This document shows positions 1 to 5,490 of a DNA stretch of 6,431 nt, piece after piece. Under the pieces are notes generated by a model that was not told the DNA's origin, did no database searches, and was given only the letters and a program-made list of their open reading frames with translations. Source of the stretch: Candidatus Izemoplasmatales bacterium (GTDB taxonomy: Bacteria; Bacillota_I; Bacilli_A; Izemoplasmatales; Hujiaoplasmataceae); contig JAQWBC010000061.1 in the NCBI GenBank assembly GCA_028707415.1, positions 1 to 6,431 of the forward strand, given 5' to 3'. The translations under genes were made by a program, and so were the position numbers. Each line of letters starts with the position of its first letter. The first letter of the stretch is position 1.

Positions 1-269
1 TTTCGACGGCGGGAAGTGTTGGCGAAATCGTCAATATTATTCGGGAGTCGGGAGTAGAAGTTTTAGGAATTGTTTCTATCTTCACTTACGGAATGCAAAA
101 AGGGATCGATTGTTTAAAAGATAACAATATTACCAATTTTTCGTTGACCGATTTTAATACGTTGATTGATGTAGCTGCCATGGAAGGGTATATTTCAAAG
201 CAGGATATTACCAAATGTATCGCCTTTCAAAAACAACCGGATAGTCTCGAATGGATGAATCAATCGTAA
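1..269 (+). CDS. pyrE: Orotate phosphoribosyltransferase, C-terminal fragment (5' end outside window)
   Basis: Reading from base 3 to the TAA at 267-269 gives 88 residues of the C-terminal part of PyrE, which transfers phosphoribose from PRPP to orotate to form OMP in cytoplasmic pyrimidine synthesis. The visible start, STAGSVGEIVNIIRESG, is the end of the PRPP-binding loop and the helix after it; the family usually reads STGGS here, so the third residue is Ala instead of Gly. It continues with EVLGIVSIFTYGMQKG, which closely matches the VLGIVSIFTY segment I recall from B. subtilis PyrE. The tail, with SLTDFNTLIDVAAMEGYI and a late KQPDSLEW, also fits the Bacillus-type ending. The catalytic loop and the start codon lie before the window. 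It probably closes a pyr gene or operon; the pur promoter begins about 55 nt after its stop, so the two are probably separate transcription units. Identification is from remembered family sequence, not a search. Confidence 0.9.
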   Translation, partial: STAGSVGEIVNIIRESGVEVLGIVSIFTYGMQKGIDCLKDNNITNFSLTDFNTLIDVAAMEGYISKQDITKCIAFQKQPDSLEWMNQS

Positions 270-276
270 TTATAAT

Positions 277-300
277 CGCTATTTCATAAGTAAGCGTTTT
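277..300 (+). terminator. Possible weak intrinsic terminator after pyrE
   Basis: CGCT (277-280) pairs with AGCG (293-296). The stem can extend inward past a one-base bulge through about four more weak pairs, leaving a loop of about three bases. TTTT and then CTC follow at 297-303. It lies 7 nt after the pyrE stop, as a terminator would, but the stem is short and the T-run is only four bases. Read-through from pyrE into the pur leader therefore remains possible, although the riboswitch terminator would still control such transcripts. Confidence 0.4.
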
Positions 301-324
301 CTCATTATTAAATGCCGATTGTCT

Positions 325-354
325 TTGACATCGTTAGGTAAGTAATGGTAGAAT
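325..354 (+). promoter_or_regulatory. Sigma-A-type promoter of the pur operon
   Basis: A perfect -35 box TTGACA (325-330) is followed by an 18-bp spacer and TAGAAT (349-354), one mismatch from TATAAT. TGG just upstream of the -10 box (346-348) gives an extended -10 (TGN). The expected transcription start is a purine near 360-362. This places the start about 50 nt before the riboswitch aptamer, so the whole aptamer and terminator would be in the leader RNA. I see no obvious PurBox-like repeat (CCGAA core) near it, so control appears to rest on the RNA element rather than on a Bacillus-type PurR. Confidence 0.8.
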
Positions 355-365
355 ACAGTGTAACT

Positions 366-390
366 AATAGGCATTCGCAAGATGCCTATT
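366..390 (+). repeat. Perfect 9-bp inverted repeat at the predicted 5' end of the leader RNA
   Basis: AATAGGCAT (366-374) and ATGCCTATT (382-390) are exact reverse complements around the 7-nt loop TCGCAAG. The hairpin would begin about five nucleotides after the predicted transcription start and lies entirely before the riboswitch P1 helix. What follows is TGCATTTAAA, not a continuous U-tract, so it is unlikely to be an efficient terminator. It could be a 5' stem-loop that protects the mRNA from 5'-end-dependent decay, or, as DNA, a dyad operator for a repressor just downstream of the promoter. The sequence alone does not decide between these. Confidence 0.7.
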
Positions 391-407
391 TGCATTTAAA
401 ATTAAAT

Positions 408-488
408 AGTTTTTCTCATATAATGTGGGTAATATGGTCCCAGAGTATCTACCTATGCGCCGTAAAAGCATAGACTATGAGAGAAGTT
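408..488 (+). promoter_or_regulatory. Guanine-class purine riboswitch aptamer
   Basis: The sequence matches the purine aptamer part by part. P1 is 410-419 with 477-486 and may extend by weak pairs to 408/488. J1/2 is TATAAT (419-424). P2 is built on TGGG/CCCA (426-429/439-442), with loop AATATGG (431-437). J2/3 is GTATCTACC (445-453). P3 is CTATGC/GCATAG (453-458/468-473), with loop GCCGTAAAA, then GACTATGAG. The L2 GG (436-437) and L3 CC (460-461) that make the loop-loop contact are kept. The base equivalent to xpt C74 is C475, which pairs with guanine; adenine switches have U there. U22, U47 and U51 equivalents are T421, T446 and T450. One change is A447 at position 48, a base that flips out and tolerates variation. 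It lies directly before purE and should act by premature termination. Confidence 0.96.
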
Positions 489-519
489 CTTTTTCGCGTT
501 GCGCGGACACTTCTTTCGT
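477..519 (+). promoter_or_regulatory. Antiterminator helix of the riboswitch expression platform
   Basis: Bases 477-487, which include the whole 3' strand of P1, can pair with 509-519: AGT with ACT, GAGAA with TTCTT or TTCTC-like partners, and two G-U wobbles (481/515, 478/518), giving about 11 pairs. Inside this helix CGCG (495-498) can pair with CGCG (502-505) around TTG, which locks up part of the terminator's left arm. The structure cannot coexist with P1 or with the terminator. The inferred logic is: no guanine, antiterminator forms and purE is transcribed; guanine bound, P1 holds 477-486, the terminator forms and transcription stops. The pairing was read by eye and not folded computationally. 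Confidence 0.7.
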
Positions 520-539
520 CTGCGCAATTTTTATTTTTT
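499..539 (+). terminator. Riboswitch-controlled intrinsic terminator before purE
   Basis: TTGCGCGGAC (499-508) pairs with GTCTGCGCAA (518-527) as a 10-bp stem with one G-U wobble, around the 9-nt loop ACTTCTTTC. It is followed by TTTTT (528-532), an A, and TTTTTT (534-539). This is a strong Rho-independent terminator. It ends one base before the purE Shine-Dalgarno site, so it lies wholly in the leader and has no role except attenuation of the operon. Its loop is the partner of the P1 3' strand in the alternative antiterminator fold. Confidence 0.93.
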
Positions 540-540
540 C

Positions 541-555
541 AGGAGGATTAATATG
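541..555 (+). promoter_or_regulatory. purE ribosome binding site and start
   Basis: AGGAGG (541-546) sits six bases before ATG (553-555). This fixes the purE start. The frame remains open upstream to a TTG at 499, but that codon is inside the terminator stem and has no ribosome site of its own. The same 15 bases, AGGAGGATTAATATG, occur again at the purF start. Confidence 0.93.
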
Positions 556-1032
556 AAACCAATTGTATCGATCATTATGGGCAGCAAATCGGATTTACCA
601 ACGATGGAAAAGTGCAAGGATGTGCTGGATAATTTTAATATTCCTTATGAAATGAAGGTTATCTCGGCACATCGAACACCCGATCAAATGTTCACATTTG
701 CGGAAGAAATATCGCAAAGAGGAATTAAAATCGTTATTGCTGGAGCCGGAGGCGCAGCCCATGTTGCTGGGATGATTGCGGCTAAGACAATCATCCCCGT
801 TTTAGGAGTACCGATTCGTTCTACTGAGCTTAACGGGTTAGATTCATTATTATCGATTGTCCAGATGCCGGGAGGAATACCGGTGGGAACATTAGCAATC
901 GGTGAGGCTGGCGCTAAAAACGCTGCTTTGCTTGCGTGTCGAATTTTGGCGCTTGAAGACGAAAATTTACGCCAAAAATTACGGGAATATCAAATTAATA
1001 TGAAAGAACAAGTTTTGGCGATAAATATCTAG
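553..1032 (+). CDS. purE: N5-carboxyaminoimidazole ribonucleotide mutase (class I PurE)
   Basis: PurE converts N5-CAIR to CAIR, the substrate of PurC, in the cytoplasm; class I enzymes are homo-octamers. The 159-residue protein has the family's normal length. GSKSD (residues 10-14) and SAHRTP (38-43, with the catalytic His at 40) form the substrate site. AGAGGAAHVAGM (63-74) is the second glycine-rich signature. GLDSLLSIVQMPGGIPV (95-111) is typical of class I (mutase) PurE rather than the class II AIR carboxylase. The start is set by AGGAGG six bases upstream. It is the first gene after the guanine riboswitch and is followed 27 nt later by purL. Class I enzymes normally need PurK to make N5-CAIR from AIR, ATP and bicarbonate; purK is not next to purE here and must be elsewhere or replaced. 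The class assignment rests on motifs alone. Confidence 0.96.
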   Translation: MKPIVSIIMGSKSDLPTMEKCKDVLDNFNIPYEMKVISAHRTPDQMFTFAEEISQRGIKIVIAGAGGAAHVAGMIAAKTIIPVLGVPIRSTELNGLDSLLSIVQMPGGIPVGTLAIGEAGAKNAALLACRILALEDENLRQKLREYQINMKEQVLAINI

Positions 1033-1059
1033 TTTTCTTGAAAGAAAAGGGAGTAGAGC

Positions 1060-4000
1060 ATGAACGGGAAACGCATCTTTGTTGAAAAGAAGGACCCATT
1101 CCAAATTGAAAGTCAAACACTGAGAATACAAATAGCCACGGATTTGCAGCTTGATTTGCAGTCGTTTAGACGTTTTTGTGTCTATGAAATTTTCGGATGC
1201 AGTGATGTCGATATCGAAGTGCTTAAATGGAAAGTATTCGGCGAACTGGTGACTGACCAAATATATGACATTGTACCAATTACAATTAATTGTGCCTTGG
1301 CATATGGATATTTACCCGGACAATACGATCAAAAAGCAGATGCGGCTATGCAATGCATACAACTGATTTTAGGCAACGCCAATATCGTTGTTGCAACAAA
1401 ACAGCTGCTTACTTTTGAATCAATATCACCGATCGATATTAAACGACTTGCAAATTATTTGGTTAATCCAGTCGAAATGGGAGTCTATAATTTATATGAC
1501 GAACCGATGATTCCTGATATTAATCCCGAAAGCGATACAACATATCTACATGGTTTTGTTAATTGGACGAAAAAGGAATTAACATCATACCATGAACAAG
1601 CAAGTCTTGCCATGTCGGATGCCGATTTGCATTGGGTTTGGGAGTATTTTGTCGAGGAACACCGTGACCCTTCGGAAACAGAAATAAAAGTAATTGATAC
1701 TTATTGGTCCGATCACTGTCGCCACACAACCTTTGAGACCATTCTTGATCCTATCTGTATTGCAATTGCAGATAAAAAGCATCCGATAAATCAAGCCTAT
1801 CATAACTATTTAGAAATACGTAAACATTTAAATCGTAATCACTTACCCATGACGTTTATGGATTTAGCAACTATTTATGCGAAATGGTTGCGATTCTTGG
1901 GTAAGGCTGATGATATTGAAGTGTCAGAAGAAGTCAATGCTTGCAGTATTAATACCACGGCTGAAGGCGAAGAATATTTAGTGATGTTCAAAAATGAAAC
2001 CCATAATCATCCGACTGAGATTGAACCATTTGGTGGGGCTTCGACTTGTCTTGGGGGAGCAATCCGTGATCCATTGTCGGGACGGAGCTATGTGTATCAG
2101 GGAATCCGGGTCACCGGAGCTTCCGATATTCTTGCGCCCATTGAAAATACACTTCTGGGAAAATTACCACAACGCGTCATTTCCCAAAAAGCAACACTTG
2201 GTTTCAGTTCTTATGGCAATCAGATTGGCATGGCAACGACGCTTGTTCGGGAACTATATCATCCCGGATACGTTGCAAAAAGAATGGAAGTTGGGGCTGT
2301 TGTTGGTGCCGTCAAAAAGCAAAATGTTGTTCGTTGTTCACCAATTGCAAATGATATTGTGATTTTAATTGGAGGTATGACCGGAAGAGATGGAATCGGG
2401 GGAGCGACGGGATCTTCAAAATCGCATACAGAATCATCAGTAATAACTGCATCGAGTGAAGTTCAAAAAGGAAATGCCCCTACAGAACGGAAATTACAAA
2501 GATTAATTCGTCACCCTGAGGTGGCAAAAATCATAAAAAAATGCAACGACTTCGGTGCTGGAGGTGTCGCGGTTGCTATTGGCGAATTAGCTTCGAGCAT
2601 CGAAATCGATTTAGATCAGATTCCGGTAAAATACCAAGGACTATCGGCAACGGAGTTGGCAATCTCGGAGTCTCAAGAACGCATGGCACTTGTCATTGAT
2701 CCGAAAAATTATGCAACATTGGCAAAATACACCAAAGATGAAAATCTTACAATTCATCATGTTGCAACCATAACAGATAATAACCGACTAGTGATGAAGA
2801 AGAACGGTGAGATTGTTGTAAATATCAGCCGGGATTTTCTCGATACTAATGGCGTTCGGGAGCAAGTAAGTGTTATAGTCGAAGCGAATTTTATGCAGCA
2901 TGATAATAAATTTCACGGCGAAGATATCAAACAAACGATTATAAAACATCTTGGTTCTTATCATGTCGCTTCCCAAAAAGGCATGATTGAACAGTTCGAC
3001 TCTTCAATTGGTAAAACGACCGTTTTATCACCTTTAGGAGGTAAATTTCAGTTAACTGAGGTTGATGCATCGGTCCAAAAACTACCGATTTTAGAACGAG
3101 TTACGGATACATGTACCATCATGACCTTTGGATTTAACCCAGAAATATTATCATCTTCACCATTTCACGGGAGCTATCTTGCCGTTGTCGAAGCATTAGC
3201 TAAATGTGTCGCAGTGGGTGGTGATTGGCAAAAAGCCCGTTTATCATTGCAAGAATATTTCCGAAAACTCGGAAATGATCCGCATAATTTCGGCATCGTT
3301 TTCCAAGCCTTGCTTGGAGCTTTACAAGCGCAAATCGATTATCAGGTTCCGGCAATTGGGGGAAAAGACTCAATGAGTGGTAGTTTTGCTTCCCTTCATG
3401 TGCCACCGACGCTCATCGCCTTTGCTTTAGCGGTTGCTTCTGCTAACCAAGTGATATCTCCTGAGTTAAAAAAAATTGGAAGTTTTATCTATCTTTTGGA
3501 ACCAGATATTGATGAATATGGATTGCCATTGCCAAAATCGACAATCAAGATTTGGAATCAGATCACGACGTTGATTCGTAGTCATCAAGTGATATCGGCA
3601 TTTGCTGTTAAGGCAGGAGGATGGATCGAAGCAATCGCTAAAATGAGTTTTGGCAACAAGATTGGGGTGTCGATAGATGAGAAAACCCATATCAAGAACA
3701 TGTTTACCCCAAGTTACGGAGCGATTGTAATCGAAGCTTGGGCGATTATCCCTGATTTAGATCAGTATATGATTGGTAAAACGATTAAGGAACCGCTACT
3801 TGTTATTGGAAAGCAAACAATTCCGCTTGAAGAAGCGATTGCTGCCAATGGTGCGACTTTTGAATCCGTTTACCCGACGCAAGTGTATTGTCCAAATAAA
3901 CATCCGATTGTGGAATTAAAATCAATCAAGACTGTACAGCAAACAGAAAGCGACTATCAACCGAAAGTATTAATCGTAGCTTTCCCGGGTACTAATTGTG

Positions 4001-4767
4001 AAACGGATTCAGAATCGGCTTTTCGTGATGCTAAAGCATTTGTCAAAACCGTCGTTTTCCGTAATCAAGACAATGATGCCATTATTAATTCGCTTGGAGA
4101 ACTATGTGAAGAACTTGATAAAGCAGATTTGTTATGTATCCCCGGAGGATTTAGTTCCGGTGATGAGCCCGACGGATCGGGTAAGTTTATTACTGCGGTT
4201 TTACTTAATCCTCTTGTGTCTTCAGCAATTGAAAGACTACAAAAACGAAATGGTTTAATCTTGGGAATCTGTAATGGATTCCAGGCGTTAATAAAAAGCG
4301 GGCTTCTCCCATATGGAAAGTTAGGTATGGTTGCAACGGATAGTCCGACTTTGGCAAAAAACATGATTGGTCGTCATGTGGCCAAGATGGTGCAAACAAA
4401 AGTAATTTCCAATGATAATCCATGGTTTAGCAACGTTGATGCGGGAACAATCCATACACTGCCTATCTCTCATGGTGAAGGACGGTTTGTGGCCAGTGAT
4501 GAAGTGATTGCCGATTTGATTAAGAACCATCAAATTGCTACTCAATATGTCGATTATGATGGCTTTCCCACGATGGATTCTAAGTTTAATCCAAACGGTT
4601 CAATCTATGCAATCGAAGGAATATTAAGCCCCGATGGTCGAATTTTAGGCAAGATGGGGCATTCAGAACGTTATGGAGAAAATCTTTATAAAAATATTAA
4701 TGGAAACAAATATCAGCCGATTTTTGCGAGCGCAATCGAATTTATAAAAGGAGAAAAATTACGATGA
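1060..4767 (+). CDS. purL: Phosphoribosylformylglycinamidine synthase, single-chain form (PurS-like + PurL + PurQ domains)
   Basis: The enzyme uses ATP and glutamine to turn FGAR into FGAM. The 1235 residues hold all parts that many Bacillota make as separate PurS, PurL and PurQ. A PurS-like N-terminal region covers roughly 1-145, followed by a linker. The first synthase half begins near DTYWSDHCRH (213-222), then NETHNHP (312-318), GGMTGRDGIGGA (438-449) and NDFGAGGV (496-503). The second half carries GGKDSMSG (767-774). A class I glutamine amidotransferase domain runs from about 968 (KVLIVAFPGTNCETD) to the end, with nucleophile Cys1071 in LGICNGFQ and His1201/Glu1203 in GHSERYGENLY. The triad is therefore intact. 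The DTYWSDHCRHTTFE block and the length fit the streptococcal/clostridial single-chain type, shorter than the roughly 1300-residue E. coli form. The ATG has AAGGGAG (1047-1053) six bases upstream. The TGA stop overlaps the purC start. Domain borders are estimates. Confidence 0.96.
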   Translation: MNGKRIFVEKKDPFQIESQTLRIQIATDLQLDLQSFRRFCVYEIFGCSDVDIEVLKWKVFGELVTDQIYDIVPITINCALAYGYLPGQYDQKADAAMQCIQLILGNANIVVATKQLLTFESISPIDIKRLANYLVNPVEMGVYNLYDEPMIPDINPESDTTYLHGFVNWTKKELTSYHEQASLAMSDADLHWVWEYFVEEHRDPSETEIKVIDTYWSDHCRHTTFETILDPICIAIADKKHPINQAYHNYLEIRKHLNRNHLPMTFMDLATIYAKWLRFLGKADDIEVSEEVNACSINTTAEGEEYLVMFKNETHNHPTEIEPFGGASTCLGGAIRDPLSGRSYVYQGIRVTGASDILAPIENTLLGKLPQRVISQKATLGFSSYGNQIGMATTLVRELYHPGYVAKRMEVGAVVGAVKKQNVVRCSPIANDIVILIGGMTGRDGIGGATGSSKSHTESSVITASSEVQKGNAPTERKLQRLIRHPEVAKIIKKCNDFGAGGVAVAIGELASSIEIDLDQIPVKYQGLSATELAISESQERMALVIDPKNYATLAKYTKDENLTIHHVATITDNNRLVMKKNGEIVVNISRDFLDTNGVREQVSVIVEANFMQHDNKFHGEDIKQTIIKHLGSYHVASQKGMIEQFDSSIGKTTVLSPLGGKFQLTEVDASVQKLPILERVTDTCTIMTFGFNPEILSSSPFHGSYLAVVEALAKCVAVGGDWQKARLSLQEYFRKLGNDPHNFGIVFQALLGALQAQIDYQVPAIGGKDSMSGSFASLHVPPTLIAFALAVASANQVISPELKKIGSFIYLLEPDIDEYGLPLPKSTIKIWNQITTLIRSHQVISAFAVKAGGWIEAIAKMSFGNKIGVSIDEKTHIKNMFTPSYGAIVIEAWAIIPDLDQYMIGKTIKEPLLVIGKQTIPLEEAIAANGATFESVYPTQVYCPNKHPIVELKSIKTVQQTESDYQPKVLIVAFPGTNCETDSESAFRDAKAFVKTVVFRNQDNDAIINSLGELCEELDKADLLCIPGGFSSGDEPDGSGKFITAVLLNPLVSSAIERLQKRNGLILGICNGFQALIKSGLLPYGKLGMVATDSPTLAKNMIGRHVAKMVQTKVISNDNPWFSNVDAGTIHTLPISHGEGRFVASDEVIADLIKNHQIATQYVDYDGFPTMDSKFNPNGSIYAIEGILSPDGRILGKMGHSERYGENLYKNINGNKYQPIFASAIEFIKGEKLR

Positions 4768-5486
4768 TTACTAAAAACGAAATGGTTTATGAAGGCAAAG
4801 CCAAAAAAGTATATGCCACTAATGATCCCGAATTTTGTATTATTCATTACAAAGATGACGCAACCGCTTTTAACGGCATCAAAAAAGCAACGATTTTAAA
4901 CAAAGGGATAATCAATAACGAGTTCACGGCGATTATCTTTAATAAACTAGCGAAACAAGGGATAAAAACCCACTTCATAAAAAAACTTGATGATCGGGAA
5001 CAATTATGTAAAAAAGTTACAATTATTCCAATCGAAGTCATTGTTCGCAATGTGATTGCCGGGAGTATGGCGAAACGGTTAGGAATAAAAGAAGGGACGA
5101 TTCCGATTCGTCATATCTTTGAAATGAGTTATAAGAACGACGAATATCAAGATCCATTAATCAATGATGATCATGCGATTGCTTTGGGATTGGCTACGGA
5201 TGATGAACTTGCGCAAATAAAGCAAATGACTTTCGCGATTAACCAAATTTTGTGTAGTATATTTGATCGAATTGGCATTATTCTTGTCGATTTCAAAATT
5301 GAGTTTGGAAAAGATAGTCAAGGCAACATCATTTTAGCTGATGAAATATCACCCGATACTTGTCGCTTCTGGGATAAATCAACGTTAAAAAAATTAGATA
5401 AAGATCGGTTTCGTCGTGATCTTGGCAGTATTGAAGAAGCATATTACGAAATCCTGTCAAGAATTAAAACGATTGAGGAGGATTAA
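4764..5486 (+). CDS. purC: Phosphoribosylaminoimidazole-succinocarboxamide (SAICAR) synthase
   Basis: PurC ligates aspartate to CAIR using ATP to give SAICAR, the step directly after PurE. The 240 residues are the usual bacterial length. YEGKAKKVY (9-17) is the N-terminal nucleotide-binding strand and loop. KDDATAFNG (30-38) follows. IPIEVIVRNVIAGSM (88-102) is SAICAR synthetase signature 1 and LVDFKIEFG (174-182) is signature 2. DEISPDTCRFWD (193-204) carries the conserved acidic and Arg residues of the active site. The start ATG overlaps the purL stop as ATGA, so translation is probably coupled. An AGGAG at 4749-4753, inside the end of purL, lies ten bases upstream. A second ATG at residue 7 has no ribosome site. 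The stop is one base before the purF ATG, and the last codons of purC contain the purF Shine-Dalgarno site. Confidence 0.97.
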   Translation: MITKNEMVYEGKAKKVYATNDPEFCIIHYKDDATAFNGIKKATILNKGIINNEFTAIIFNKLAKQGIKTHFIKKLDDREQLCKKVTIIPIEVIVRNVIAGSMAKRLGIKEGTIPIRHIFEMSYKNDEYQDPLINDDHAIALGLATDDELAQIKQMTFAINQILCSIFDRIGIILVDFKIEFGKDSQGNIILADEISPDTCRFWDKSTLKKLDKDRFRRDLGSIEEAYYEILSRIKTIEED

Positions 5487-5490
5487 TATG
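5476..5490 (+). promoter_or_regulatory. purF ribosome binding site and start
   Basis: AGGAGG (5476-5481) lies six bases before ATG (5488-5490). It is embedded in the last codons of purC (Glu-Glu-Asp), whose TAA stop forms part of the spacer. The 15 bases from the Shine-Dalgarno site to the start codon are identical to those of purE. Confidence 0.93.

Noticed and set aside
270..365. A PurR-type PurBox near the promoter
   Set aside because: I found no paired CCGAA-type boxes. The CCGATT at 315-320 is single and does not match well enough.
366..400. The 9-bp inverted repeat as an intrinsic terminator of pyrE
   Set aside because: It lies downstream of the pur promoter and is followed by TGCATTTAAA rather than a U-tract, so a terminator role is unlikely. 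It is kept as a repeat of unknown role.
408..488. Adenine or 2'-deoxyguanosine specificity for the riboswitch
   Set aside because: The position equivalent to 74 is C, which excludes the adenine class, and the J2/3 core bases T450 and A451 match the guanine class rather than the altered 2'-deoxyguanosine class.
499..552. An 18-residue N-terminal extension of PurE starting at TTG 499
   Set aside because: The codons lie in the terminator stem, loop and U-tract, there is no ribosome site before 499, and AGGAGG stands exactly before the ATG at 553, where normal PurE sequence begins.
979..1260. Minus-strand open frame of 93 codons, and similar ones at 1585-1803, 2788-2976, 3200-3406, 3466-3690, 4065-4364, 4205-4423, 4321-4545 and 4847-5050
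   Set aside because: All lie opposite well-identified pur genes, have no recognisable motifs, and several overlap each other. They are open by chance.
1994..2362. Plus-strand open frame of 122 codons inside purL, and another at 3998-4258
   Set aside because: They are out-of-frame readings of conserved PurL regions (the NETHNHP block and the amidotransferase domain), with no recognisable protein features.
1060..4767. PurL as a gene fusion unique to this organism
   Set aside because: Single-chain PurL with a C-terminal glutaminase domain is a known form in streptococci, clostridia, Proteobacteria and eukaryotes.
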